64,000 bases of DNA from Sphingobium aromaticiconvertens (GTDB taxonomy: Bacteria; Pseudomonadota; Alphaproteobacteria; Sphingomonadales; Sphingomonadaceae). The translations under genes and the position numbers were made by a program. The notes below the pieces were generated by a model. The model made no database searches. It was not told the DNA's origin and saw only the letters and a list, made by a program, of their open reading frames with translations. Within the stretch, counting starts at the first letter, position 1, and the number at the start of each line of letters is the position of its first letter. The stretch spans positions 421,001 through 485,000 of the forward strand of contig NZ_JBANRJ010000001.1 in NCBI RefSeq assembly GCF_037154075.1, read 5' to 3'. Shown here piece after piece: positions 8,983 to 18,250 of this stretch.

Positions 8983-9660
8983 ATGAAGACCCACAAGCTG
9001 GCGATCTACGACATGGATCGCACGGTGACCTTTACCGGCACTTATACCGGCTTTTTGATTCATGTGGCGCTGCACCTGGCGCCCTGGCGGCTTGTCCTGC
9101 TGCCGCTCGTGCCGCTGGTCATGCTCGCTTATGTGCTCCGGCTGATCCCCCGCCAGACGCTCAAGGAAGTGAATCAAGCGCTGATGATCGGCCGTCAGGT
9201 CGAACGCGCTAAACTGATGCCCCATATCGAAAGCTTTGCTGACAAGGTGATCGGTGGCAATCTTCGCAAAGGCGCGGTCGAGCAGATCGCGCGAGATCGG
9301 GCCGATGGCTATACGCTGGTGCTCGCGACCGCTTCCTACCGCCTCTATGTGACGTCCATCGCGCAGCGGCTGGGTTTCGATGCGGTCATCGCCACCGATC
9401 ATATAAATCAGGATCTGCCCTATGTCCGCGCCAGGATCGCAGGCGAAAATTGCTATGACATGGGCAAGCTCCGGATGATCAAGGCGTGGATGGCCGCGCA
9501 GGCGATCGACCGCTCAATGGCGCATATCCGGGCCTATTCCGACCATGTGTCGGACGCCCCGATGCTGGAATTCGCCGACGAGGCCTTCGCCGCCAATCCG
9601 CACCAGCCGCTCGCAAAGCTCGCAATTGAGCGCGGCTGGGCGCGGGTTGACTGGGATTAG
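8983..9660 (+). CDS. HAD-IB family phosphatase, membrane-associated
   Basis: This 225-residue protein has the HAD nucleophile motif YDMDRTVT near residues 8-15 (DxDxT), a hydrophobic stretch near residues 25-60, motif II at ATASYRLYV and motif III/IV around YSDHVSDAPML. This matches the HAD-IB (SerB-like) group, which in alphaproteobacteria often acts on phospholipid head groups or phosphoserine-like substrates. The substrate is not evident. The frame is open far upstream, antisense to mlaE, but the ATG at 8983 puts the nucleophile in the expected N-terminal position. A GTG at 8953 is an alternative start. Confidence 0.85.
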   Translation: MKTHKLAIYDMDRTVTFTGTYTGFLIHVALHLAPWRLVLLPLVPLVMLAYVLRLIPRQTLKEVNQALMIGRQVERAKLMPHIESFADKVIGGNLRKGAVEQIARDRADGYTLVLATASYRLYVTSIAQRLGFDAVIATDHINQDLPYVRARIAGENCYDMGKLRMIKAWMAAQAIDRSMAHIRAYSDHVSDAPMLEFADEAFAANPHQPLAKLAIERGWARVDWD

Positions 9661-9670
9661 CGTTTCGCCA

Positions 9671-10624
9671 TCAGCCTGCATCCCGAACAGGCGTCGGCAG
9701 CGGCTCTCCGGCAAAATGCGCGGACAGGTTGGCAAACAGCATCTGCGTCATCCGCGCTACCGCCGCATCGGTCGCGCCGCCGCCATGTGGGGCAAGCACA
9801 GTTTGCGGCACATCCACCCAGCGCGCAGGGGTGGTCGGCTCCTCCCAAAACACATCGAGCGCCGCGCCGCCCAGCGCGCCGCTTCGCAACGCCGCGATCA
9901 ACGCATCCTCGTCCACCACCTGCCCGCGTGAGACATTGACGAGCAGACCATCGGGGCCAAGCGCCGCCATCACCCGCGCATCGATTATCCCGACATTGCC
10001 CGCAAAGGCACGGGGCGCGGCCACCAATATATCGCTTTCCCGTGCCAGTTCGATCAGGCTTTCCGCGCGCGGCCATGGGGCGTCCGGCTTGGGACGCGGC
10101 CCCCACCAGCCGACCTGCATCCGCATCGCTTCAGCCCGACGCGCGATCCCCATGCCGATGCCACCCAACCCGACAATGCCGAGCCGCGCACCACCCAGCG
10201 ATCGGGTCATCCGCTTCGGCCCCGGCTGCCAGCCGCCCGACCGGACCATATGGTCGCCCTCCACGATGCCGCGACGATGGGCGATGATCAGGCCAATGGC
10301 GAGGTCCGCGACATCCTCGCCATTGGCGTCCTGCGCATGCGCCACTGCAATCCCGTGCGAACGCGCCCAACCGACGTCAACACCGTCATAGCCAACCGTG
10401 AAACAGGCAATCAGCTTCAGGCGCGGCATCGTTTCCAGCCAGGCGGGTTCCAGCCGAAACTCGCCCGCTGCAACCAAGGCCTCGACCTCGTCCAGCCGGG
10501 TCGCGCTGCCCTCTTCCCACCAGGCGATCGCATCATAGTGATCGCGCAACAGAGGCAACAACCCGGCCAGCAGAGGCTGCACCACCAGAATAACCGGCTT
10601 GCGGCCCATCGTTGCCCCCATCAC
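9671..10624 (-). CDS. D-isomer-specific 2-hydroxyacid dehydrogenase
   Basis: The 317-residue protein has the NAD(P)-binding Rossmann motif GLGGIGMGIARR and the three catalytic positions of the family: Arg in VNVSRGQVVDE, Glu in FWEEPTTP and His in LAPHGGG. It reduces 2-keto acids such as glyoxylate or hydroxypyruvate, or the reverse; the substrate is unknown. Its ATG overlaps the stop of the upstream Cys/Met-metabolism gene by 4 bp, so the two are co-translated. ATG codons at 10624, 10621 and 10609 are all possible starts. Confidence 0.9.
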   Translation of the reverse strand: MMGATMGRKPVILVVQPLLAGLLPLLRDHYDAIAWWEEGSATRLDEVEALVAAGEFRLEPAWLETMPRLKLIACFTVGYDGVDVGWARSHGIAVAHAQDANGEDVADLAIGLIIAHRRGIVEGDHMVRSGGWQPGPKRMTRSLGGARLGIVGLGGIGMGIARRAEAMRMQVGWWGPRPKPDAPWPRAESLIELARESDILVAAPRAFAGNVGIIDARVMAALGPDGLLVNVSRGQVVDEDALIAALRSGALGGAALDVFWEEPTTPARWVDVPQTVLAPHGGGATDAAVARMTQMLFANLSAHFAGEPLPTPVRDAG

Positions 10625-11973
10625 CCCGCCATCGCCCGCAACGCTTGCGTAAAATCGGCGATCAGGTCGTCGGCATCTTCGCAGCCGATCGAAATGCGAA
10701 CCATATTGTCGCCAATGCCCAGCGCCGCCTTACGTTCTGCGGGGACCGAAAGGTGCGTCATGGCGGCAGGATGGCTGGCCAGCGTCTCGGTCCCGCCCAG
10801 GCTGACGGCGAGCTTCGCGATCTTGAGCGCGTCGAGAAAGGCGAAACTCTCCGCCTCGCCGCCCTTGAGGTAGAGCGAGAAGGTCGACCCCGCGCCCGTA
10901 CAATGCCGGTCATAAATATCCTGTTGCCGCGCATTTTCCGGAAAGCCCAGATAGACGATCTTCTCCACCTGCGGTTGATCCCGCAACCAGGTGCAGACCT
11001 TGGCCGCATTCTCGCCCGCTCGGCTCATCCGCAATTCCAGCGTCTCCAGACTGCGCAGCAGCATCCAGGCGGAATGCGGGTCGAGGATCGTGCCGATCGT
11101 GTTACGCATCATCCGGATGGTGTTGATGAGCGCGTTCGTGCCCAACACCCCACCGGCCACCAGATCGCTATGCCCGCCCGCATATTTGGTGAGCGAATAG
11201 ATCACCAGATCCGCGCCGTGATTCAAGGGCTTCAACCACAACGGTCCCAGAAAGGTATTGTCGATGGCGACCGGCGGCACATGGTCCTCACCTGCAAACA
11301 AGGCGTTACGCCGCGCCACAACCGCCTCGATATCCACCAGCACATTGGTCGGGTTGGCGGGACTTTCCAGATAGATGAGTGCAACGCGACCCAGACCCTT
11401 CGCCTTTTCGATCAGCGCACCAATCTCATCCTCGGTCGCGCCAGCGGGGAAGTCCAGCCACTGCACCCCGAACTTGCCCAATATGCGCCCGATCAGCGCT
11501 TCGCTCGCGGCATAGAGCGGCGCGGAATGGACGATCACGTCGCCCGGCTGCACCATCGCCAGCAGAGTCGTCGCGATCGCCGACATGCCGCTCGAAAAGA
11601 GCAGCGCATCCTCCGCCTCTTCCCACACCGACAAGCGATCCTCGGCAATTTCCTGATTGGGACCGTTGAAACGGGAATAAACCAGTCCTTCGGACCCGCC
11701 GGGACGGATGCCCGTCACCCCTTCAAAATGCCGCTTTCCCGCTGCCGCGCTTTCAAAGGCAAAGGTGGAGGTGAGGAAGATGGGCGGCTTCAGCGATCCT
11801 TCCGACAGGCTGGGATCATAACCATGTCCCATCATTAACGTCGCGGGGCTGAGTTTGCGACCGTCAATCTCCATGATCGCCGGCTTGGGCCGGCGGCGGT
11901 TGTTGCTGGGGGTCGATTCGAGCGAGGTGCCCGTAAGATCGGCTTCATTCATTCCGCTGGTGTCGGCGGCCAT
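10621..11973 (-). CDS. cystathionine gamma-synthase family PLP-dependent enzyme
   Basis: The 450-residue protein is a fold-type I enzyme of the Cys/Met metabolism family. The PLP lysine lies in YSLTKYAGGHSD, and VYSRFNGPNQEIAEDRL is the conserved N-terminal substrate region. It carries an N-terminal extension of about 40 residues before the family core. Members perform gamma-synthase, gamma-lyase or O-acylhomoserine sulfhydrylase reactions, and the sequence alone does not decide which. A GGAG precedes the ATG by a few bases. It is co-transcribed with the 2-hydroxyacid dehydrogenase, which could handle a 2-oxo acid released by a lyase reaction (inference). Confidence 0.9.
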   Translation of the reverse strand: MAADTSGMNEADLTGTSLESTPSNNRRRPKPAIMEIDGRKLSPATLMMGHGYDPSLSEGSLKPPIFLTSTFAFESAAAGKRHFEGVTGIRPGGSEGLVYSRFNGPNQEIAEDRLSVWEEAEDALLFSSGMSAIATTLLAMVQPGDVIVHSAPLYAASEALIGRILGKFGVQWLDFPAGATEDEIGALIEKAKGLGRVALIYLESPANPTNVLVDIEAVVARRNALFAGEDHVPPVAIDNTFLGPLWLKPLNHGADLVIYSLTKYAGGHSDLVAGGVLGTNALINTIRMMRNTIGTILDPHSAWMLLRSLETLELRMSRAGENAAKVCTWLRDQPQVEKIVYLGFPENARQQDIYDRHCTGAGSTFSLYLKGGEAESFAFLDALKIAKLAVSLGGTETLASHPAAMTHLSVPAERKAALGIGDNMVRISIGCEDADDLIADFTQALRAMAG

Positions 11974-12101
11974 GGTGAGTCTCCTGCAATGTTCGGCGAC
12001 CTGTGCCCGGTCGCTCCTGATGCAGAGGAAGCTAGAGCGCGGCGACAGGTTCCGCCAGTGCCCGACTTGAAAGCAGGCGCATAGAGGCGCATAGCCACGT
12101 C

Positions 12102-12761
12102 ATGGTTCCCCTTTCGTTCGCAGGCCACAGCTTCCTTGCCTTGCCCGAAGCCGCGCTGTTCTGGCCAGCGCAGGGCGCGCTGCTCATCGCCGACCTGCAT
12201 TTCGAAAAGGCAAGCTGGTTCGCCCGTTCCGGTCAGTTCCTGCCGCCCCATGACAGTGAGGCCACGCTCGATATGATCGAGGGGCTGGTGGCGCGTACCG
12301 GCGCACGCGCGGTCTGGTCACTGGGCGATTCCTTTCACGATGCCGATGGCGTCGCACGCCTGTCCTCCCATGCCCGCGCCCGGCTGGAGGCGTTGACCGC
12401 AAGGCTCGACTGGGTCTGGATCACCGGCAATCATGATGCGACGATCAGCGATCCGCTGGGCGGACGACTGCTGGAAGAGGTGCATATCGACGGGATCATC
12501 TTACGGCATCAGGCTGACCCGGCCGATCCACGACCGGAAATATCCGGTCATTTCCATCCCAAACTGCGTCTATCCCTGCGTGGTCGCCCCATATCGCGGC
12601 GCTGCTTCATACGATCCGACTCGAAGCTGATTCTGCCTGCACTCGGTGCCCTGACCGGGGGCCTGGATGCGGGCCACGGAGAAATTCGTCGTGCAGTCGG
12701 GGCAGGAGCCCATGCATTGGTGCCGGTGGCCGATCGATTGTTGCACTTTCCGCTAACGTAA
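12102..12761 (+). CDS. pdeM: ligase-associated DNA damage response endonuclease PdeM
   Basis: The 219-residue metallophosphoesterase matches PdeM. Metal ligands appear in IADLHFEKASWF (residues about 29-40), SLGDSFHDADG, ITGNHD and SGHFHPKL. In many bacteria pdeM sits next to the Lhr-type 'ligase-associated' helicase, an exonuclease and an ATP-dependent ligase. Here no partner is adjacent, and the helicase is about 32 kb away at 44144. The role in DNA repair is by family name and has not been tested here. Confidence 0.88.
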   Translation: MVPLSFAGHSFLALPEAALFWPAQGALLIADLHFEKASWFARSGQFLPPHDSEATLDMIEGLVARTGARAVWSLGDSFHDADGVARLSSHARARLEALTARLDWVWITGNHDATISDPLGGRLLEEVHIDGIILRHQADPADPRPEISGHFHPKLRLSLRGRPISRRCFIRSDSKLILPALGALTGGLDAGHGEIRRAVGAGAHALVPVADRLLHFPLT

Positions 12762-12952
12762 AGAACGCTACGGAAACGTCATCTTAATGTCGCCGTTATA
12801 GGCGTAGAGTGATGTTCAAGCCACAGCCCATATCGTCAAAAGGCGCGGAAAAGCTGGCGACTCTTGCCATGCGCTTGCACGAGACGCATAAGGGTGTGGC
12901 AAAAAAATCCGATGCGGCAAAAGCTGCACGGGAGGAGAGGGAACCGCAACTC

Positions 12953-15778
12953 ATGACCAAGAAGACTCTTTGGCTGATCTCGGTCGGCGCCGCCGCATTC
13001 GCTATTAACGCCCCCACTTATGCTCAGGCCCCTGCTTCTACACAGGATGGCGTCGCCACGCCTGACCAGGCGAGCGGAACCCTCGATGATACCAATGTGA
13101 TCATCGTCACCGCCACCCGTCGCGCCAGCCCGCTGTCGGACGTACCAATCGCCGTGTCCGCCATCACCGCCCAGTCGCTCCAGGATAGCGGCGGCAACGA
13201 CATCCGCTCCCTCAATCAGGTCGCGCCCTCACTCCTCGTTTCTTCGACCGGCACGGAGGCCAATGCCTCGGCCCGCATCCGCGGCATCGGCACGGTCGGC
13301 GATAATCCCGGCCTTGAAAGTTCGGTCGCGGTGTTCATCGACGGCGTCTATCGCTCGCGCACCGGCGCGGGCCTCAGCGACCTTGGCGAAATCGAGCGGG
13401 TGGAAGTCCTGCGCGGGCCGCAGGGCACCTTGTTCGGCCGAAACGCCTCGGCAGGCCTGCTCAATATCGTCAGCAAGGCGCCCGAGTTCAAACTGGCCGG
13501 CAAGGCCGAGATTACATATGGAAATTACGATTATTGGCGGCTGTCGGGCCGCATCACCGGCCCGATCAGCGACAGCCTGGCGCTGAGTCTGGACGGCGTA
13601 TGGTCAAAGCGCGATGGCTTTTACGGCATCGTCGATGCGACTGGCGGAAAGACCGGCGAAACCAATGACCGCGACCGCTATTTCCTGCGCGGGCAGATGC
13701 TGTTCGAGCCCAGCGACGCGCTCTCCTTCCGCCTGATCGGTGACTATACCAACCGCGACGAAAGCTGCTGCGGCGCGGCCTATATCGAAACGCGCGAACG
13801 GCGGCCCGTCGCGGGCGGCGGCTATACCACCGCGCCCTTCAACCGTATCCTTACGATACTACAGGCGCAGGGCGGCCCGGTTCCGGCCGATCCCTATGAC
13901 CGCAACCTGTCGATCACGCCCGGCCGCGATTATGTGTCGAAGCTGAAGGATTGGGGCGTTTCGGGCGAACTCAACTATGATTTCGGCGGCGCGAAGCTCA
14001 CCAGCATCACCGCCTATCGCGACTATAAGAGCCAGGATTACGGCGATTATGACTATAATCGCGCCGACCTGCTCTACCGCGATCCGGGCACTTTTCGTCA
14101 GTTCAAGACCTTCACCCAGGAATTGCGGCTTCAGGGAACGGCCTTCTCCGACAGACTGGACTGGCTGGTCGGTGGCTATTTCGCCAATGAAAAGCTGACG
14201 CTGCGCGACAATATCCGCTTCGGCGCCGATTATGGCCGCTTCGCGGCGTGCCGCCTGATGGCGGGGGCTGGCGCAACCAGCAACTTCACCCAGCCACAGC
14301 TTGCGGCCTGCGCCAATGGCGCGGCCACCGGCGCGCTTATCACCGGCACCCAAGGCCAGCTTAATGCGGGGCTGACGCAGGCGTTCATCAATGCGGGCCT
14401 TTCCCCAGCGGTCGCTGCGGGCCAGGCGGGCGCGATCTCGACCGGCCTTGGCAACGGCCTGCGGGCGCTGGCCGCTATTCCGGGTGGCACGGGTGACACC
14501 GACAGCCGCTACTATCAGGACAGCCGTAACTGGGCGTTGTTCACCCATAATATCATTCACCTGACCGACCGGCTCGATGTCACGCTGGGCCTGCGCTACA
14601 CGCGTGAACGCAAGAAATTCTCGGCTGATCTCAACAACAACAATGCCACCTGCGCCGCGCTTCAGTCGGGCGCCCTGCGCTCGATCGCGACCAACCCCGC
14701 GCTGGGTTCGGCACAGGCGCTCGCCGGCGGTATCCTGACGCTCGGCTGCCTGGGTAATGCCAGCACCACTCTCAACGCGCTGGACCTCAACGATCGCATC
14801 AGCGATGGCGAATTTTCCGGTACTGGTGTGCTGTCGTGGAAACCAACAAACGCTGTACTCCTCTATGGCAGCTATTCGCGCGGCTATAAGGCGGGGGGCT
14901 ATAATCTCGATCGCTTCCAACTGGGATCGACCGGGCTGAATGCGATTCCTGCCGTATTCTCGCCGCGCACCAACGCCGACGTAACCTCGCTGCGCTTCGC
15001 CGCAGAACAGGTGGATGCGTTCGAATTGGGCTTCAAATACAGCCAGCCCAAATGGGGTGTGAACATCGCCGCCTTCCGTCAGGAATTCAGCGACTTCCAG
15101 CTCAATACCTTCAACGGCACCAGCTTCATCGTCCAGAACATCAATGGCTGCGACAGCGCGCTGACCGCCACCCGCACCTGCGCCAGCGGTGATGTCGGCC
15201 CCGGCCTCATCACCCAGGGCGTGGAGCTGGAAGCAAGCGCCACACCGGTCCGCAACTTCCGTGTGACCGGCGGCCTCACTTATGCCCGGGCCAAGTTCGC
15301 CAACCGGCTGGTCGGCAGCGGCGACGGGGCCGTGCCGCTCGACCCGGCGCTGTTCCTGCTCCCCGGCTCGATCAACTCCAATGCGCCCCAACTGGTCACG
15401 ACCGCCAGCCTGTCCTTCACACCCGAACTGGGTTCGTCAGGCCTGTCGGCGCTCTTCTATGTCGATGGCCGTCTGACCAGCGATTATAATACCGGGTCCG
15501 ACCTGTTCCCCGAAAAGCGGCAGGACGGTTTTGCCGTGGTCAATGCCCGCGTCGGCATCCGGGGCAAGGACCAGCGCTGGGCGGTGGAATTCTGGGGCCA
15601 GAATATCTTCAACCAGGATTATACTCAGGTCGCCTTCTCCAGCCCGCTCCAGTCGAGCAGCCCGGCGACGTCGACCACCGGCCAGTTCGCCCAGGGCGCG
15701 CCGATGGCGAATCAGTTGATCTCGGCCTACCTCGCCGAACCGCGCACCTATGGCGTCACCCTGCGCGGTAGTTTCTGA
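12953..15778 (+). CDS. TonB-dependent outer-membrane receptor
   Basis: The 941-residue protein has a signal peptide (TKKTLWLISVGAAAFAINA, cleaved near YAQA) and a TonB-box-like IIVTATRR. The plug domain (about residues 60-170) shows VFIDGVYRS and VEVLRGPQGTLFGRNA, and a long beta-barrel ends in an aromatic residue (LRGSF). The frame is open from 12809, but the ATG at 12953 is preceded by GGAGGAGAGG and gives a normal signal peptide. Such receptors import siderophores, cobalamin, sugars or aromatic compounds. No neighbouring transporter or enzyme identifies the ligand. Confidence 0.93.
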   Translation: MTKKTLWLISVGAAAFAINAPTYAQAPASTQDGVATPDQASGTLDDTNVIIVTATRRASPLSDVPIAVSAITAQSLQDSGGNDIRSLNQVAPSLLVSSTGTEANASARIRGIGTVGDNPGLESSVAVFIDGVYRSRTGAGLSDLGEIERVEVLRGPQGTLFGRNASAGLLNIVSKAPEFKLAGKAEITYGNYDYWRLSGRITGPISDSLALSLDGVWSKRDGFYGIVDATGGKTGETNDRDRYFLRGQMLFEPSDALSFRLIGDYTNRDESCCGAAYIETRERRPVAGGGYTTAPFNRILTILQAQGGPVPADPYDRNLSITPGRDYVSKLKDWGVSGELNYDFGGAKLTSITAYRDYKSQDYGDYDYNRADLLYRDPGTFRQFKTFTQELRLQGTAFSDRLDWLVGGYFANEKLTLRDNIRFGADYGRFAACRLMAGAGATSNFTQPQLAACANGAATGALITGTQGQLNAGLTQAFINAGLSPAVAAGQAGAISTGLGNGLRALAAIPGGTGDTDSRYYQDSRNWALFTHNIIHLTDRLDVTLGLRYTRERKKFSADLNNNNATCAALQSGALRSIATNPALGSAQALAGGILTLGCLGNASTTLNALDLNDRISDGEFSGTGVLSWKPTNAVLLYGSYSRGYKAGGYNLDRFQLGSTGLNAIPAVFSPRTNADVTSLRFAAEQVDAFELGFKYSQPKWGVNIAAFRQEFSDFQLNTFNGTSFIVQNINGCDSALTATRTCASGDVGPGLITQGVELEASATPVRNFRVTGGLTYARAKFANRLVGSGDGAVPLDPALFLLPGSINSNAPQLVTTASLSFTPELGSSGLSALFYVDGRLTSDYNTGSDLFPEKRQDGFAVVNARVGIRGKDQRWAVEFWGQNIFNQDYTQVAFSSPLQSSSPATSTTGQFAQGAPMANQLISAYLAEPRTYGVTLRGSF

Positions 15779-15785
15779 TCCTGCA

Positions 15786-15820
15786 TGGTGTTCCCTGTCC
15801 ATCACGGGGAGGGGACACCA
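15786..15820. terminator. hairpin after the TonB receptor gene
   Basis: The arms TGGTGTTCCCT and AGGGGACACCA pair over 11 bases with one G-T wobble and enclose a 13-base loop, directly after the stop of the receptor gene. No U-tract follows, so it may be an RNA-stabilising hairpin rather than an intrinsic terminator. Confidence 0.4.
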
Positions 15821-15875
15821 CGACCGATTTACAACTGACATTGATCCAGAGCAGGCGGTTAGGCAGAATAGCAGT

Positions 15876-16040
15876 ATGAAGTTTCGGATCGCCGCCGTTG
15901 CAACAATTGCTCTTTTGTTGGGCGGTATTGGTGGCTGGTGGGGGCGTGAACATGTTGCCTCCGACCGTTGCCTCGATGCAGGCGGTGCATGGAGTGTCGA
16001 GATAGACGCCTGCTCACTGCCCGCCTCGATGTCACACTAA
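15876..16040 (+). CDS. small single-pass membrane protein of unknown function
   Basis: This short frame encodes 54 residues: a basic start (MKFR), one hydrophobic helix (IAAVATIALLLGGIGGWW) and a tail with two cysteines in DRCLDAGGAW and DACSLPA. Small exported proteins with a CLDAGG-type segment are common in sphingomonads, but I know no function. The ATG at 15876 is the most likely start, because the longer open frame runs into the region after the TonB receptor. Confidence 0.6.
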   Translation: MKFRIAAVATIALLLGGIGGWWGREHVASDRCLDAGGAWSVEIDACSLPASMSH

Positions 16041-16055
16041 GCGTGAATAGGATGT

Positions 16056-16763
16056 TCACCCATCCAACACAGCACGCGCGCCAAACAACGCCGTGCCCAC
16101 GCGCACATCGGTCGCGCCCAGCATGATCGCCGTTTCATAATCGCCCGACATGCCCATCGACAGACGCGGCAGTCCTTCCTCGCGCGCCATCTTCGCCAGC
16201 AGCGCAAAATAGGGGGCCGGTTCGACATCGGCAGGCGGCACGCACATCAGGCCCACGACTGGTATGTCGGCGTCGCGCGCCTGACGCAGCAGTGCGGACA
16301 TATCGGCGATCGCACAGCCGCCCTTCTGCTCCTCCGCACCAATATTGACCTGGATGTAACAGGGCAGACGCCTGCCCACAGAATCCATCGCTTTCGCCAG
16401 CGCAATGAGCAGCGAGGGGCGATCGAGCGAATGAATGACATCGAACAACGCCACGGCCTCAGCCGCCTTGTTCGACTGAAGCTGTCCCACCAGATGCAGC
16501 TCGATACCCGGATGCGCCGCACGCAGTGCAGGCCATTTTCCCTGCGCTTCCTGCACGCGATTCTCCCCGAACACACGTTGCCCGGCCTTGATGAGCGGCA
16601 TAATTGCATCGGCTGCCTGCATCTTCGATACCGCGATCAGTCGAACGTCGTCGCCAGTGCGCCCGGTCAACCGCGCCGTGCGGTCGATCCCATCTATCAC
16701 TGCATCCAGCCGTGCCATCGCTTCGTCGTTCATACTGTCCATCATGCTGCTGTCGTTCGTCAT
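16056..16763 (-). CDS. yggS: YggS family pyridoxal phosphate homeostasis protein
   Basis: The 235-residue product is the single-domain PLP-binding protein (PLPBP/YggS/ProSC) that controls free PLP and has no known catalytic activity. The PLP lysine lies in LIAVSKMQ, and GENRVQEAQGKW, HLVGQLQSNKA and LSMGMSGDYETAI are family signatures. The frame is open to 16886, but residues before about 16763 do not match the family. An ATG at 16733 is another possible start. It diverges from the ThiE-like gene with only about 23 bp between. Confidence 0.92.
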   Translation of the reverse strand: MTNDSSMMDSMNDEAMARLDAVIDGIDRTARLTGRTGDDVRLIAVSKMQAADAIMPLIKAGQRVFGENRVQEAQGKWPALRAAHPGIELHLVGQLQSNKAAEAVALFDVIHSLDRPSLLIALAKAMDSVGRRLPCYIQVNIGAEEQKGGCAIADMSALLRQARDADIPVVGLMCVPPADVEPAPYFALLAKMAREEGLPRLSMGMSGDYETAIMLGATDVRVGTALFGARAVLDG

Positions 16764-16786
16764 GGCGGCTGCTATAGGACAGGGGG

Positions 16787-17341
16787 ATGACCGGCCGCCA
16801 CCGCAAAAACCTGCCCAGCGTGTGGCTGATGACGGACGAGCGCATCGCTGACGCCACATTGCTTGCGACGGTCGCTCGCCTGCCACGCGGGCGGGCGGGT
16901 ATTGTCTTTCGTCATTACCGAACGCCCGCTACGCAACGCCGCGCTCTCTTTGCCCAGATCGCCGGCATCGCTCACCGCCGCCGCCTGATGATAGTATTGG
17001 CCGGCACCGCGCGCACGGCTGCCGCGTGGAAAGCCGATGGATGGCATGGCCCCAACAACCGCACAGTTTGTCGTCCCCTGATTCACAGCCAAGCGGCTCA
17101 TGATGTCACAGAGATCAAAGCGGCCGAACGAAGCGACGCAAACCTGCTTTTCCTCTCGCCGCTTTTCCCAACCCGGTCCCATCCCGGTGCAACCGCACTC
17201 GGACGGGCTGGATTCGCGTCGCTGGCACGGCAATCGATCTTACCGGTCATCGCACTAGGCGGCGTCCGGTCCTGTCATCAGCGGCAGTTGAAAATATTGG
17301 GAGCAAGCGGGTGGGCGGCGATCGACGGTCTTACCACCTGA
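16787..17341 (+). CDS. ThiE/TenI-like protein (degenerate thiamine phosphate synthase)
   Basis: The 184-residue protein resembles the TIM-barrel ThiE/TenI family in its second half: LFLSPLFPTRSHPGATALG (phosphate-binding loop region) and LPVIALGGVRS. The usual GVHLGQ-D metal and pyrophosphate segment is replaced by ADGWHGP, and the N-terminal substrate residues are not recognisable. It may therefore be a paralogue without synthase activity. No other thiamine gene is near. It diverges from yggS, another vitamin-B-related gene, and the two may share a promoter region. Confidence 0.7.
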   Translation: MTGRHRKNLPSVWLMTDERIADATLLATVARLPRGRAGIVFRHYRTPATQRRALFAQIAGIAHRRRLMIVLAGTARTAAAWKADGWHGPNNRTVCRPLIHSQAAHDVTEIKAAERSDANLLFLSPLFPTRSHPGATALGRAGFASLARQSILPVIALGGVRSCHQRQLKILGASGWAAIDGLTT

Positions 17342-17366
17342 TCACCCGTCAGAACCGCCGTTCTGC

Positions 17367-18092
17367 TCAGAATTTGAAGACGGTGCCCAGATATAGCGCC
17401 TGACTGTCCTGCCGCTCATCGGTCATTGGCGTCAGCCGTCCAACGGTCGGGCCAGTATAGCGCACACCCGCCGTGACGTTCAGGTTCCGTGTCAGTGAGT
17501 AGGAACTGGCGAGGTCCAGCGTATAATCGCTCTCGGTCGACGGCGTGCGCAGACCCGGTGTCGCATCGCGACGGGTTTCCATCACCACCTTGGTCGAGAA
17601 ACGATCCTTCTTGCCCTGATCCAGCGAGAAATTCTTGATTGCCGCGATCGGTTCAACCGCGACCGGGTCCAGTTCCTTGCGGCCAACCGACTCAGGCAGG
17701 GCGAACTTGTGCCAATTGCGCGAGCTGTTGAGGCTGAAGGCGACTGGCGTGATGCTGATGACCGGGAGAGTGCGCGACACGAGGACACCGTCATTATCCG
17801 CGCGGACCATCACCGTCACCGACCGCTGTCCGCTCATCGAACCGCTGGTGGGGGTGAAGCGAAAGCTCTTGCGGCTCGCCGACAGGGCGATCTTCGCATA
17901 AGCAGCCGCGAGACGCGGATCTTTGGTCGTCGGCGTGAAGGAAGAGATACTGCCCAGCGCACCAAGCGAGACGGGCGCTTCGCTCCGCAGGCGCTCAAAA
18001 TCGCCGGCTGCGCCGATCGCGGGAGACAGCACAAAGCCGGCGACAGCAACCGCCGCGCCCGCCAATGCCAGATGTCCCCGTTTCACGCCCAT
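17367..18092 (-). CDS. exported protein of unknown function with a beta-strand-rich C-terminus
   Basis: I do not recognise a named family. The 241-residue protein has an N-terminal signal or anchor helix (HLALAGAAVAVAGFVLS). Long strand-like stretches follow (FSTKVVMETRRD, YTLDLASSYSLTRNLNVTAG), and the protein ends in YLGTVFKF. The terminal aromatic residue and alternating pattern suggest an outer-membrane barrel or barrel-like domain. The frame can be extended to a TTG at 18131, but the ATG at 18092 follows a CAGGA and gives a cleaner signal peptide. Confidence 0.6.
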   Translation of the reverse strand: MGVKRGHLALAGAAVAVAGFVLSPAIGAAGDFERLRSEAPVSLGALGSISSFTPTTKDPRLAAAYAKIALSASRKSFRFTPTSGSMSGQRSVTVMVRADNDGVLVSRTLPVISITPVAFSLNSSRNWHKFALPESVGRKELDPVAVEPIAAIKNFSLDQGKKDRFSTKVVMETRRDATPGLRTPSTESDYTLDLASSYSLTRNLNVTAGVRYTGPTVGRLTPMTDERQDSQALYLGTVFKF

Positions 18093-18250
18093 GTCCTGCG
18101 ACTCTAATCCCCAAAGATTCTGTTCTGACAAACGCTTTACACCGCTAAGCCCTCTACTGGCTAGGGGCGGTCAGGCGTTTTGTCTGACAACTGTTGCATT
18201 CTCCACACAGATCGAAACGACGTCAATCATGGCGATCCGTGCCCAGCCCC

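Noticed and set aside
12216..12245. GTTCCGGTCAGTTC near the pdeM start as a possible LexA box
   Set aside because: The two GTTC half-sites are 6 bases apart instead of 7, and the site is inside the coding region.
12809..12952. N-terminal extension of the TonB receptor frame to 12809
   Set aside because: The ATG at 12953 has a clear ribosome-binding site and immediately precedes a normal signal peptide. The extension is Lys/Ala/Glu-rich with no family match.
13859..15391. Open frame of 510 codons on the minus strand antisense to the TonB receptor
   Set aside because: It is a shadow of a GC-rich gene in the opposite frame; composition is low-information and it has no domain.
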